Shown: positions 1 through 8,024 of the stretch, in pieces | How positions within the stretch are numbered: the stretch's first letter is position 1 | Layout: every line of letters begins with the position of its first letter | The notes under the pieces: generated by a model | The model's database searches: none | What the model saw: the letters and a program-made list of their open reading frames with translations, nothing else | What the model was told of the DNA's origin: nothing | From: Streptomyces djakartensis | Lineage (GTDB): Bacteria; Actinomycetota; Actinomycetes; Streptomycetales; Streptomycetaceae | NCBI RefSeq assembly: GCF_014651075.1 | Contig: NZ_BMWE01000027.1 | Span: 19,671-83,670, forward strand | Length of the DNA: 64,000 bases | Reading direction: 5' to 3' | Position numbers and translations under genes: made by a program

Positions 1-1602
1 CTGCGCCCCCTGGTACGGCACTTCCTTCCGGACGATCTCCAGCCCCAGCTCGGCCGCGATCAGCTCGTGCCCGAGGCAGACGCCGAGCACGCCGTGCGGA
101 TGGCGGCTGATGATCTCGGCGGTGAGGTCCCGCAGGAACCGCATCTTGGGGTCGGTGAGGTCGGAGGGATCACCGGGCCCCGGGCCCAGCACGACCGGCC
201 CCTCGTGCCCGAGCACCGCCTCCCGCAGCCCGTCCTCGTCGTACCGCCGGACGGACACGTCCAGGCCGCTCGACCGCAGCAGGTGCGCCAGCATCGCCGT
301 GAAGGTGTCCTCCCCGTCGACGATCAGCGCGTGTCCGTTCAGCCTCTGCGGCGGCTCCTGCATACGCAGCCAGAAGGGAGCGAGCGAGGCCCGGCGCCCG
401 TCGAGCGCGGCCCGCACCCGGGGGTCGTCGGCCAGCCGCGGCCGCGCGGACTCCTCTCGCGGCCTTCCCGGCCGAACGCCCAGGGCCGTCAGCACGCCCG
501 CAGCCTTCGCATGGGTCTCCGCGACCTCGCTCGCCGGGTCCGAGCCGCGCACGAGCGTGGCGCCGACCGGAACGCGCAGGTGCCCGTCGGCGGAGATGTC
601 GGCGGTGCGGATGAGGATGGGCGAGTCGAGCGTCTGCGTCCCGCCGGAATCCCGGCCTAGCAGCGCCAGGGCACCGGCGTAGTACCCCCGCCCACCGGCC
701 TCGTGCCGTTCGATCACCCGGCAGGCGTTCTGCACGGGCGAGCCGGTGACGGTGGCCGCGAACATGGTCTCCCTCAGGACCTCCCGCACGTCCAGCGAGG
801 ATTTCCCGCGCAGTTCGTACTCGGTGTGCGCGAGGTGCGCCATCTCCTTCAGCCGGGGCCCGACGACGACTCCGCCCATGTCACCGACCGTGCACATCAT
901 CTTGAGCTCCTCGTCGACGACCATCGACAGCTCCTCGGTCTCCTTGCCGTCGGCGAGGAAGCCGAGCAGATGCTCCGGGGTCGGTCCCTCGCTGGGATAC
1001 CGGTACGTCCCGCTGATCGGGTTCATGACGACGGTCCCGCCGGACATCCGTACGTGCACCTCGGGGCTCGCCCCGACCAAGGTCCGCGCCCCGGTGTGCA
1101 CCACGAACGTCCAGTACGCTCCCCGCTCGCCCTCCAGCAGCCGCCGGAACAGCGCGAGGGCGTCCGCGCGGGAGAACCCCGGGATGTGACCCTCGTACGT
1201 CCGCCGGATCACGAAGTTCGCGCCCTCGCCCCGGCCGATCTCCTCCTCCAGCACCCGGCCGACGATCCGCGCGTACTCCTCGTCGGTGACGTCGAAGCCG
1301 CCTCCCTCGACGCGCACGTCGTGCGCCGGGAGCCGCTCCAGGGCGTCGGCGAGCGGGACCTCGTACGACTCCTCGGGCACCAGCACCGTCAGCGGGGTGC
1401 CGTCGTCGCGGACGTCGAAGCCGCGCTCGCGGATCTGCCGGAAGGGGACGAGCGCGAGGCCCTCGTCGGGAAGGTCGGCGAGACGGTCGCGGGTGACGAC
1501 CGGGCCGAGCAGCACCTCGACCGTCCCGTGGTCGTGGCCCGGGGTGCGGCGGCGCAGCAGGGCGAACGGGCGGGGATCGTCCAGCAAGCCGAGGAGGTCC
1601 AT
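1..1602 (-). CDS. trpE: Anthranilate synthase, fused TrpE-TrpG type (C-terminus beyond window)
   Basis: Converts chorismate and glutamine to anthranilate, the first step of tryptophan synthesis. The 534 codons present hold the chorismate-binding TrpE half first (motifs ISGTYRYPSEG, TVTGSPVQNA and GATLVRGSDP are visible). A linker follows, then the start of a class I glutamine amidotransferase half (LGPGPGDPSD, and the nucleophile-elbow GVCLGHE with its Cys). The gene runs off the left edge, so the catalytic His/Glu of the amidotransferase are not seen. The ATG at 1602 follows GGAG at about nine bases. One-chain fusion of both subunits is typical of actinobacterial and PhzE-like enzymes. The upstream leader peptide and attenuator argue for a primary tryptophan-pathway role rather than a phenazine role. 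Confidence 0.93.
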   Translation of the reverse strand, partial: MDLLGLLDDPRPFALLRRRTPGHDHGTVEVLLGPVVTRDRLADLPDEGLALVPFRQIRERGFDVRDDGTPLTVLVPEESYEVPLADALERLPAHDVRVEGGGFDVTDEEYARIVGRVLEEEIGRGEGANFVIRRTYEGHIPGFSRADALALFRRLLEGERGAYWTFVVHTGARTLVGASPEVHVRMSGGTVVMNPISGTYRYPSEGPTPEHLLGFLADGKETEELSMVVDEELKMMCTVGDMGGVVVGPRLKEMAHLAHTEYELRGKSSLDVREVLRETMFAATVTGSPVQNACRVIERHEAGGRGYYAGALALLGRDSGGTQTLDSPILIRTADISADGHLRVPVGATLVRGSDPASEVAETHAKAAGVLTALGVRPGRPREESARPRLADDPRVRAALDGRRASLAPFWLRMQEPPQRLNGHALIVDGEDTFTAMLAHLLRSSGLDVSVRRYDEDGLREAVLGHEGPVVLGPGPGDPSDLTDPKMRFLRDLTAEIISRHPHGVLGVCLGHELIAAELGLEIVRKEVPYQGAQ

Positions 1603-1650
1603 GGATCCGTGCTCCTTGTCGGTGGGAGAGGAACGGATCCCGGGAAACAC

Positions 1651-1677
1651 CGAAGGCCGCCCCTCGGGCGGCCTTCG
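1651..1677 (-). terminator. trp attenuator terminator hairpin
   Basis: A perfect 12-bp inverted repeat (1651-1662 with 1666-1677, loop ctc), G+C-rich, lies between the Trp-rich leader peptide and trpE. In the transcript it is followed by a short run containing TTT. Its position just after the leader stop codon is that of a transcription attenuator. When charged tRNA-Trp is plentiful the leader is translated fast and this hairpin forms. Alternative antiterminator pairing was not modelled. Confidence 0.85.
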
Positions 1678-1696
1678 CGAAGTTGTGTACGCGCAG

Positions 1697-1753
1697 TCAG
1701 CGGGCCGCCGGGTGAGCGGTCCACCACCAGTTCTGGATCGAGTGCGCGAACAT
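1697..1753 (-). CDS. trpL: trp operon leader peptide (18 aa, three consecutive Trp)
   Basis: The reading frame is MFAHSIQNWWWTAHPAAR followed by TGA. Three adjacent TGG codons lie at 1729-1721. It sits 20 nt before the attenuator hairpin and about 95 nt before trpE. A -10-like TAAGGT at 1766-1761 ends 7 nt before the ATG, so the transcript probably starts at or next to the A of ATG and the peptide is read from a leaderless message. Consecutive Trp codons make ribosome stalling respond to tRNA-Trp charging. The same kind of Trp-rich leader before an anthranilate synthase gene has been described in Streptomyces. Confidence 0.9.
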   Translation of the reverse strand: MFAHSIQNWWWTAHPAAR

Positions 1754-1760
1754 GCGACGC

Positions 1761-1766
1761 ACCTTA
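1761..1766 (-). promoter_or_regulatory. -10 element of the trpL-trpE promoter
   Basis: TAAGGT on the minus strand, 7 nt before the trpL ATG. No convincing -35 hexamer is seen at 16-18 nt. The spacing implies a leaderless leader-peptide transcript. Confidence 0.55.
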
Positions 1767-1836
1767 TCCCATGTCCGCGGAGCGTACCCGGTGTCTCAAT
1801 TGCTGGGCACGGGCCTGGACGCCCGACATGACCCCG

Positions 1837-1842
1837 TAGGGT
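1837..1842 (+). promoter_or_regulatory. -10 element of the DAHP synthase promoter
   Basis: TAGGGT ends 7 nt before the GTG start at 1850. A weak -35 candidate CTGGAC lies at 1815-1820 (spacer 16). No Shine-Dalgarno fits between, so a leaderless mRNA is likely. This promoter is divergent from, and about 70 bp from, the trpL promoter. Confidence 0.55.
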
Positions 1843-1849
1843 TGAACTC

Positions 1850-3202
1850 GTGACCGTGAACGCTAAGACCAGCGCGAGTGCTGGCAACACCTGGCGAGAC
1901 CTGCCCGCGGCGCAGCAGCCCGAGTACCCCGACCTTGAGGCTCTGCGCGCAGTCGTTGCGGACCTCGAGTCGTATCCGCCGCTCGTCTTCGCGGGCGAGT
2001 GCGACCAGCTGCGCGCCCGGATGGCGGCCGTCGCCAGGGGAGAGGCGTTCCTCCTCCAGGGCGGCGACTGCGCCGAGGCGTTCGACGCCGTGTCCGCCGA
2101 CCACATCCGCAACAAGCTCAAGACCCTGCTCCAGATGGGCGCCGTGCTGACGTACGCCGCCTCCGTGCCGGTCGTGAAGGTCGGCCGCATCGCCGGCCAG
2201 TACTCCAAGCCGCGCTCCAAGCCGACCGAGACCCGCGACGGCGTGACGCTGCCGACGTACCGGGGCGACTCCGTCAACGGCTTCGACTTCACCGAAGAGG
2301 CCCGCGTCCCGGACCCCGAGCGCCTGAAGCGGATGTACCACGCGTCCGCCTCCACGCTGAACCTGGTGCGCGCGTTCACCACCGGCGGCTACGCCGACCT
2401 GCGCCAGGTGCACGCCTGGAACCAGGACTTCGTGAAGTCGTCCCCGTCGGGGCAGCGCTACGAGCAGCTGGCGCGCGAGATCGACAACGCGCTGAACTTC
2501 ATGCACGCCTGCGGGGCCGACCCGGAGGAGTTCAAGACGGTCGAGTTCTACGCCTCGCACGAGGCGCTGCTGCTGGACTACGAGTCCGCCCTGACCCGGG
2601 TCGACTCGCGCACCGGGCAGCTGTACGACGTCTCCGGCCACATGGTGTGGATCGGCGAGCGCACCCGGCAGCTGGACCACGCGCACATCGAGTTCGCCTC
2701 GAAGATCCGCAACCCCATCGGCATCAAGCTGGGTCCGACGACCACCGCCGAGGACGCGCTGCAGTACATCGAGCGCCTCGACCCGGAGCGGGAGCCGGGC
2801 CGGCTGACCTTCATCGTCCGCATGGGTGCCGACAAGGTCCGCGACAAGCTCCCCGAGCTGGTCGAGAAGGTCACCGCCTCCGGTGCGACGGTGGCCTGGG
2901 TGACGGACCCGATGCACGGCAACACCTTCGAGGCGGCCTCCGGGCACAAGACCCGCCGCTTCGACGACGTGCTCGACGAGGTCAAGGGCTTCTTCGAGGT
3001 CCACAAGGCGCTGGGCACGCACCCGGGCGGCATCCACGTGGAGCTGACCGGCGACGACGTCACCGAGTGCGTGGGCGGCGGCGACGAGATCTTCGTCGAC
3101 GATCTGCACCAGCGCTACGAGACGGCCTGCGACCCGCGGCTCAACCGCAGCCAGTCGCTGGACCTGGCGTTCCTCGTGGCCGAGATGTACCGGGACCAGT
3201 AA
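1850..3202 (+). CDS. aroH: 3-deoxy-7-phosphoheptulonate synthase, class II (DAHP synthase)
   Basis: Condenses phosphoenolpyruvate and erythrose-4-phosphate to DAHP, the entry to the shikimate pathway. The 450-aa product matches plant-type (class II) enzymes in length and order of motifs. Seen are the metal-ligand Cys motif QGGDCAEAF near residue 75, VGRIAGQYSKPRSKPTE near 110, VWIGERTR, IRNPIGIKLGP, and the C-terminal DPMHGNT and HPGGIHVELTGDDVTEC. The start is GTG at 1850; an in-frame GTG two codons on is the alternative. The divergent neighbour makes anthranilate, so the pair places the first step of aromatic synthesis and the Trp branch point side by side. A strong terminator follows. Confidence 0.96.
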   Translation: MTVNAKTSASAGNTWRDLPAAQQPEYPDLEALRAVVADLESYPPLVFAGECDQLRARMAAVARGEAFLLQGGDCAEAFDAVSADHIRNKLKTLLQMGAVLTYAASVPVVKVGRIAGQYSKPRSKPTETRDGVTLPTYRGDSVNGFDFTEEARVPDPERLKRMYHASASTLNLVRAFTTGGYADLRQVHAWNQDFVKSSPSGQRYEQLAREIDNALNFMHACGADPEEFKTVEFYASHEALLLDYESALTRVDSRTGQLYDVSGHMVWIGERTRQLDHAHIEFASKIRNPIGIKLGPTTTAEDALQYIERLDPEREPGRLTFIVRMGADKVRDKLPELVEKVTASGATVAWVTDPMHGNTFEAASGHKTRRFDDVLDEVKGFFEVHKALGTHPGGIHVELTGDDVTECVGGGDEIFVDDLHQRYETACDPRLNRSQSLDLAFLVAEMYRDQ

Positions 3203-3230
3203 CGGGTCCGCCTGTCACCGGGCACCGACT

Positions 3231-3258
3231 GGGGCGCGGATCACACGATCCGCGCCCC
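3231..3258 (+). terminator. Terminator of DAHP synthase gene
   Basis: Perfect 12-bp stem (3231-3242 with 3247-3258), loop acac, followed by ttccggctttt. It lies 28 nt after the aroH stop and before the iron-regulated promoter. Confidence 0.85.
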
Positions 3259-3293
3259 TTCCGGCTTTTCCCCCTCCGGCCCGGCGGGTAAGG

Positions 3294-3312
3294 TTAGGTT
3301 AGCCTCACCGAT
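3294..3312. promoter_or_regulatory. Iron box (DmdR1/IdeR-type operator)
   Basis: TTAGGTTAGCCTCACCGAT matches the 19-bp DtxR/IdeR/DmdR1 iron box (TTAGGTTAGGCTAACCTAA type) at about 15-16 of 19 positions. The left half is perfect and CTCACC, common in Streptomyces boxes, is present. It lies 46 nt before the start of the bfd-like ferredoxin gene, a place where an iron repressor would block transcription. Confidence 0.8.
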
Positions 3313-3358
3313 CAACGGGGACGGCGCCAGAGAACGAACCCGTCGGGAGGTGGACCGC

Positions 3359-3583
3359 GTGTACATCTGCAGTTGCTTCGGGATCACCGAGCAGCAGGTC
3401 AGGCAGCACGCGGACAGCGGCGCCTGCACCCCACGCCAGATAGCCTCCGCCTGCAAGGCGGGGACGGACTGCGGGTCGTGCGTGCGCCGTATCCAGGCGA
3501 TCCTCGGCAGGGGCGCGTGCCCGCGCCGCGAGCTGGCCGACCAGGGCGAGCCGGTACTCACGAACCTCGAGGACGCCGCCTGA
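3359..3583 (+). CDS. bfd: Bacterioferritin-associated ferredoxin ([2Fe-2S], Bfd-like)
   Basis: A 74-aa protein with the Bfd cluster-binding pattern: Cys4 and Cys6 (YICSCFG), then Cys38 and Cys41 (TDCGSC). In the family it docks on bacterioferritin and passes electrons to reduce and release stored iron. I chose GTG 3359 because GGGAGG at 3345-3350 is 8 nt upstream; a GTG at 3350 would overlap that ribosome site. The iron box just upstream predicts expression under iron starvation, when release is wanted. The likely partner, bacterioferritin, is convergent 25 bp downstream. Confidence 0.9.
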   Translation: MYICSCFGITEQQVRQHADSGACTPRQIASACKAGTDCGSCVRRIQAILGRGACPRRELADQGEPVLTNLEDAA

Positions 3584-3607
3584 CGGCAGTGCCTCGCGGG
3601 GGCACCC

Positions 3608-4084
3608 CTAGCTCGGCTGCTCGATCTGCTGTGCGAGGTACAGCGCCTCACCGAGCTTGTCGATGAGTTCCAGCTGCGTGTCCAGGTAGTCGATGTGGTG
3701 CTCCTCGTCGGCGAGGATCTCCTCGAAGATGTTGGCGGACGTGATGTCGCCCTTGGTGCGCATCACCTCGATCCCGCGCTTGAGACGGTCGATCGCCTCG
3801 ACCTCGATCTGCCGGTCCGCCTGGAACATCTCGGTGACGGTCTGGCCGACCCGTACGTGGAAGAGCCGCTGGTAGTTGGGCAGGCCGTCCAGCATGAGGA
3901 TGCGCTCGGTGAGCCTGTCCGCATGCTTCATCTCGTCCATGGACTCTTCACGCGTGTACTTGGCGAGTTTCGTCCAGCCCTTGTTGTCCTGGATGCGGTA
4001 GTGCAGCCAGTACTGGTTGATCGCGGTGAGCTCGCCGGTCAGCTGCTCGTTCAGGAATTCGAGGACCTCGGGGTCGCCCTGCAT
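3608..4084 (-). CDS. bfr: Bacterioferritin
   Basis: A 158-aa four-helix ferritin-like subunit that oxidises and stores iron as a 24-mer. Ferroxidase ligands are visible: the Glu of LTGELTAINQYWLHY, EESMDEMKHAD (E-x-x-H), and ILADEEHHIDYLDTQLELI near the C-terminus. The haem-binding Met region (NYQRL) is present. ATG 4084 has GAAGGAG 7-8 nt upstream; an in-frame ATG at 4138 would add 18 uncharacteristic residues. It is convergent with bfd. No iron box is seen before it, which fits storage when iron is abundant. Confidence 0.95.
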   Translation of the reverse strand: MQGDPEVLEFLNEQLTGELTAINQYWLHYRIQDNKGWTKLAKYTREESMDEMKHADRLTERILMLDGLPNYQRLFHVRVGQTVTEMFQADRQIEVEAIDRLKRGIEVMRTKGDITSANIFEEILADEEHHIDYLDTQLELIDKLGEALYLAQQIEQPS

Positions 4085-4167
4085 CGCAGAGGCTCCTTCC
4101 ACGCGGGGGAACTGGCGGATTGCGCCGCATGATTCCATCGGGGACGAAGATCGTCCAGTAAGTCTTC

Positions 4168-4178
4168 ACTTAGTAAGT
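4168..4178. promoter_or_regulatory. A+T-rich palindrome upstream of bacterioferritin
   Basis: ACTTA-G-TAAGT is a perfect 5-bp inverted repeat with a central base. It lies in an unusually A+T-rich tract (about 4158-4196) between bfr and the divergent oxidoreductase gene. Related half-sites (AGTAAGT, CTTAGT) recur beside it. It may bind a regulator of either gene; the regulator is not identified. Confidence 0.35.
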
Positions 4179-4259
4179 AAGTGCATGCTTAGTTCTGGTT
4201 GCCCCGATTTGAGCCGGGCCCTGTCCGGGGCACCTCCCGGGGTCTGTCAGGATGGAGTC

Positions 4260-4910
4260 ATGGGTCAGCCGGTGGGAAGCGAATCGGGAGAAGGGCGCGA
4301 TTCAGCTGGAGCGACGCAGCCCGGGCTGCCGCCGGGACAGCGTCTGCAGCGCGGCTGGCCGGTCACGCACTACGGGCCCGTCCCCAAGTTCCGGCCCGAG
4401 CGCTGGGAGTTCCGGGTCTTCGGGGCCACCTCCGGCGGCGGCAAGCACTGCTGGACCCATGAGGAGTTCACGGCCCTGCCGTACACCACCGTCGTGGCCG
4501 ATCTGCACTGCGTCACGAAGTTCAGCATGCTGGGCGTCGAATGGGGCGGCATCCCGGCCCGCACGATCCTCGACCTCGCTCCGCCCGCGGACGACGTCAC
4601 CCATGTGATGGTGTGGGCCGAGTACGGATTCAGCTCCAACCTCCGGCTGTCCGACTTCGCCTCCGAGCAGGTCCTGTTCGCCACCCACAAGGACGGCGAA
4701 CTGCTCACCGCCGAGCACGGCTTCCCGCTGCGCCTGATCGTGCCCCACCTGTACGCCTGGAAAGGCCCCAAGTGGGTGCGCGGCGTGGAGTACATGACCG
4801 CCGACCGGCGCGGCTTCTGGGAGGAGCGCGGCTACCACAACATCGGCGACCCGTGGCAGGAGCAGCGCTACTCGTACCAGGAGAAGCCCGGGGACGGCCC
4901 CGGCGTCTGA
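4260..4910 (+). CDS. Sulfite oxidase-like molybdopterin oxidoreductase
   Basis: A 216-aa protein of the oxidoreductase molybdopterin-binding (YedY/sulfite-oxidase) fold. Seen are FRVFGATSGGG near the N-terminus, then ADLHCVTKFSMLGVEWGG, whose Cys is the expected Mo ligand. MVWAEYGFSSNL, LRLIVPHLYAWKGPKWV and the C-terminal YMTADRRGFWEERGYH follow. There is no Tat signal, so it is probably cytosolic, unlike exported MsrP. The substrate is unknown. ATG 4260 is preceded by AGGATGGAG. It is divergent from bfr across the A+T-rich tract. Confidence 0.85.
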   Translation: MGQPVGSESGEGRDSAGATQPGLPPGQRLQRGWPVTHYGPVPKFRPERWEFRVFGATSGGGKHCWTHEEFTALPYTTVVADLHCVTKFSMLGVEWGGIPARTILDLAPPADDVTHVMVWAEYGFSSNLRLSDFASEQVLFATHKDGELLTAEHGFPLRLIVPHLYAWKGPKWVRGVEYMTADRRGFWEERGYHNIGDPWQEQRYSYQEKPGDGPGV

Positions 4911-4911
4911 G

Positions 4912-4942
4912 CGCCGCACCCGCAAAGGCGGGGGCGCGGCGG
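4912..4942 (+). terminator. Terminator between convergent genes
   Basis: G+C-rich hairpin (cgccgc...cccgc, loop aaag, gcggg...gcggcg) directly after the oxidoreductase stop and before the convergent endonuclease IV gene. Confidence 0.6.
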
Positions 4943-4974
4943 TCACCGGCTCCGGTGGGGCGCCGGCCGTCGCG

Positions 4975-5853
4975 TCAGCCGTCGCGCAGCTTCTTCAGGC
5001 GTTCCACGTCCGCCGCGTGCCCCTCCTTGCCGCCCGGCGTCTCGATGACCAGGGGCACGCCCTCGGTGGCGGGGTGCGTCATCAGCGCCCGGAACGGGTC
5101 CTCGCCGATGTGGCCCGCCCCGATGTTCTCGTGCCGGTCCTTGTGGGCGCCGACCACGTCCTTGGAGTCGTTCGCGTGGATCAGCTTCAGCCGGCCCTCG
5201 CCGACGGTGTCCACCAGCAGGTCCAGCGTCCGGTGCATACCGTTCGGGCCGGTCAGGTCGTGCCCGGCGGCGAAGACGTGGCAGGTGTCCAGGCACACGC
5301 CCAGCATCGGGTGGGCGTCCAGGGCCTCGAAGTACGGGCCGAAGTCCCACGTGCGCGAGCACAGGGAGGCGCCCTGGCCGGCGGTCGACTCCAGCAGCAG
5401 ATACGGGTCGTCGTCATGGGTCAGCTCGTCCAGCAGCGGCAGCAGGTGCTCGCGCACCTGCTTCAGCGCCACCGACCGCTCCCGGCCGCCGGTCGCGCTG
5501 CCGGTGTGCACGACCACGCCCAGCGCCCCGATCTCCCGCCCCCGCCGCAGCGAGTGCCGGAGCGATTCCACCGACCGCTCCACGGTCGCCTCGGTGTGCG
5601 AACCGAAGTTGATCAGGTAGGGGGCGTGCACGTACGCCGGGAGCGACTCGGCCGCGCACGCCGCACGGAACGCCTCGTCCTGCCTGGGGTTCCCGGCCGG
5701 GGTGGCCCAGCCGCGCGGGTTGGCGACGAAGACCTGGACGGTCTCCGCCCGCAGCTCGCGGGCGTACGACAGGCCGACGGTGTGGAGGCCACCGGCCACG
5801 GGGACGTGGCCGCCCACGGGGTTGCGGGAGGGGCCGGACAGCTGGTTGTTCAC
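4975..5853 (-). CDS. nfo: Deoxyribonuclease IV (AP endonuclease)
   Basis: A base-excision-repair enzyme that cuts 5' of abasic sites. The 292-aa TIM barrel has the three-Zn motifs: VHAPYLINFGS, HTGSATGG, LLLESTAGQG, CLDTCHVFAAGHD, LIHANDSKD, HENIGAGHIG and a final VIETPGGK. The N-terminus contains PVGGHVPVAGGL, the usual family opening. Leading residues MNNQLSGPSRN may be over-long by a few. A 58-nt gap separates it from the upstream kinase gene on the same strand, so they may be co-transcribed. Confidence 0.94.
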   Translation of the reverse strand: MNNQLSGPSRNPVGGHVPVAGGLHTVGLSYARELRAETVQVFVANPRGWATPAGNPRQDEAFRAACAAESLPAYVHAPYLINFGSHTEATVERSVESLRHSLRRGREIGALGVVVHTGSATGGRERSVALKQVREHLLPLLDELTHDDDPYLLLESTAGQGASLCSRTWDFGPYFEALDAHPMLGVCLDTCHVFAAGHDLTGPNGMHRTLDLLVDTVGEGRLKLIHANDSKDVVGAHKDRHENIGAGHIGEDPFRALMTHPATEGVPLVIETPGGKEGHAADVERLKKLRDG

Positions 5854-5911
5854 CCGTTCAGGGTGTCATGCGTCCGGCTCCGCCCCGTCCACGGGCCTCC
5901 GCCCGCGCCCG

Positions 5912-7843
5912 TCACCTGATCTTGATGGTGATGGTCGAGCCCTTGGGCGCGCTCTCGCCGCCCTCCACGGACTGGCCCTTGACCTCGTCACCGAACAGCC
6001 CGAGCAGGCCGCGGTCCTCGTCGACCTGGAACCCGGCGCCCTCCAGGGCCCGCCGCGCGTCGTCGACGCTGTCACCGACCACGTCCGGGACCTCGATCAT
6101 CTCGGGGCCCTTGGACAGCGTCAGCGTGACCGTGTCGCCCTCGGCCGCCCGGCCGCCGGGGTTCGGGCTCTGCTCGACGACCTGCCCCTTGTCGAACTCG
6201 GAGGAGTTGACCCGCACGGTGGCGATCTTCACCTCGAGTCCGGCGTCCAGCAACTCGGACCGGGCGTCGGCCTCGTCCGAGCCGGTGACGTCGGGGATGT
6301 CGATCGGGCTGCCCTTGCTGACGACGAGCGCGACGGCCGTGCCCGCCCGGACCTTCGTGCCGTCGGCCGGGCGGGCGGAGACGACCGAGCCCTTCGGCAC
6401 GTCCTCGCTGAACTCCCGGGTGACCATGCCCGGTTCCAGGCCGTCCTCCTTCAGCAGGGACCGCGCCTTGTCCAGCGGCCGGCCCGCGAGGGCGGGTACG
6501 CGCACATTGCGGGGGCCGTCGGAGACGGTGATGCTCACCGAGTCGTCGCCGCGGACGCGTGCCCCGGCCTTCGGGTCGCTGCTGATGACCTGGCCGCGCT
6601 CCACGGTGTCGCTGTAGGCGTGCTCGACCTTGCCGAGATCGAGACCCGCCTGCGCCAGCCGCTCCTCGGCCTGGTCCTGGGTCTTCGCCAGCAGCGGGGG
6701 CACCTCGGTGAACTGACCCGAGTTGATGTACCAGACACCGGCACCGAGGCCCAGCACGAGCAGGACGGCGGCGACCATCGCCAGCGGGCCGCGCCGGGGT
6801 CCCGGGCGGCGCCGGGAGGGCGGGGGCGGCGGGGACCGGAACCGGCTGGTGCGGTCGATGGAGGCCCCGGAAGCCTCCTCGTCCTCGTTGACGGGCAGCG
6901 GGCGCGTGCCCAGAGCACGCGGGATGACGCTCGTCCGGTCGTCGGCGTTGTCGTGGTCCGCCGTGAGCGCCTGCGGCGGCATGACGTCCAGCTGCTCGGC
7001 GGTCAGCCGGGCGCGCCCGTCACGGACCCGCGCGAGCAGTGCCACCGCGTCGTGCGGGCGGACGTCGGGGGTGCGGGCGGTCGCGGAGGCCACCATCTCG
7101 TCCAGCTCGTACGCCAGACCGGGCACGGCGGCCGAAGGCGGCGGGACGTCGTCGTGCAGGTGCTTGTAGAGGATCACCGCGGGGGCGTCCCCGTCGTGCG
7201 GCTTGTCGCCGGTCAGCATCTCGTACAGCATCACGCCGCACGCGTACACGTCGACCCGGGGGTCCACGGCGCCGTTCTCTATCTGCTCGGGCGCGAGGTA
7301 GGAGACCGTGCCGAGGACGGTGCCGGTGGTGTTCGTCACGGTGTCCACGGCCCGGACGAGTCCGAAGTCGGCGACCTTGACCCGGCCGTCGTCCCCTATG
7401 AGCACGTTCTCGGGCTTCATGTCGCGGTGCACGAACCCGGCGCGGTGCGCGGCGCCGAGGGCGGCCAGCACCGGCTCCAGGATGTCCAGGGCGGCATGCG
7501 GCTGCAGGGCACCGCGCTCACGCAGCACGTCCCGCAGGGTGCAGCCCGCGACGTACTCCATGGCGAGGTAGACGTACGAGCCGTCGGTGCCCTGGTCGAA
7601 GACCTGCACCACGTTCGGGTGCGCCAGCCGGGCCACCGACTTCGCCTCGCGGATGAACCGCTCGACGAAGGAGCCGTCGACCGCGAGCGAGGGGTGCATC
7701 ACCTTGAGCGCGAGGACCCGGTCGAGCCGGGTGTCCACGGCCCGGTAGACCGTGGCCATCCCGCCGACCGCGATCCGCGCGTCGATGCGATACCGGCCGT
7801 CGAGCACCTGCCCGACCAAGGGGTCCTGAAGGGTCGTGTCCAC
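5912..7843 (-). CDS. PASTA-domain Ser/Thr protein kinase, PknB/PknL type (pkaF-like)
   Basis: A membrane receptor-like kinase of 643 aa. The kinase domain (about 18-280) carries the glycine loop AVGGMATVY, catalytic Lys47, HRDMKPEN, DFGLV and GTVSYLAPEQ. A Pro/Arg-rich juxtamembrane segment leads to one TM helix (about 365-385). Four extracellular PASTA repeats follow, which in the family bind muropeptides or lipid II. I start at GTG 7843 because a TAGACT -10 ends 7 nt before it (leaderless); an in-frame GTG lies at 7873. The nearby DAHP synthase and Rv2175c-like genes resemble the mycobacterial aroG-pknL-Rv2175c locus, so the Rv2175c-like protein at 12064 is a candidate substrate. Confidence 0.94.
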   Translation of the reverse strand: MDTTLQDPLVGQVLDGRYRIDARIAVGGMATVYRAVDTRLDRVLALKVMHPSLAVDGSFVERFIREAKSVARLAHPNVVQVFDQGTDGSYVYLAMEYVAGCTLRDVLRERGALQPHAALDILEPVLAALGAAHRAGFVHRDMKPENVLIGDDGRVKVADFGLVRAVDTVTNTTGTVLGTVSYLAPEQIENGAVDPRVDVYACGVMLYEMLTGDKPHDGDAPAVILYKHLHDDVPPPSAAVPGLAYELDEMVASATARTPDVRPHDAVALLARVRDGRARLTAEQLDVMPPQALTADHDNADDRTSVIPRALGTRPLPVNEDEEASGASIDRTSRFRSPPPPPSRRRPGPRRGPLAMVAAVLLVLGLGAGVWYINSGQFTEVPPLLAKTQDQAEERLAQAGLDLGKVEHAYSDTVERGQVISSDPKAGARVRGDDSVSITVSDGPRNVRVPALAGRPLDKARSLLKEDGLEPGMVTREFSEDVPKGSVVSARPADGTKVRAGTAVALVVSKGSPIDIPDVTGSDEADARSELLDAGLEVKIATVRVNSSEFDKGQVVEQSPNPGGRAAEGDTVTLTLSKGPEMIEVPDVVGDSVDDARRALEGAGFQVDEDRGLLGLFGDEVKGQSVEGGESAPKGSTITIKIR

Positions 7844-8024
7844 GCACGCGAGTCTACGAGCCACCACCGACACCCACTCGCCACGTCCGCGACTGCAGCG
7901 GACCTGTGACGAGGGTTACCCAGTCTGCGGGCAGTCGTGCCGCTTGGGGCGGCACGGGTGGGCGCAGGCGGCACCCCGCAACGCCGGGCTGCAAACGCCC
8001 CCCCACCTCAGCGCCACCGCACAG

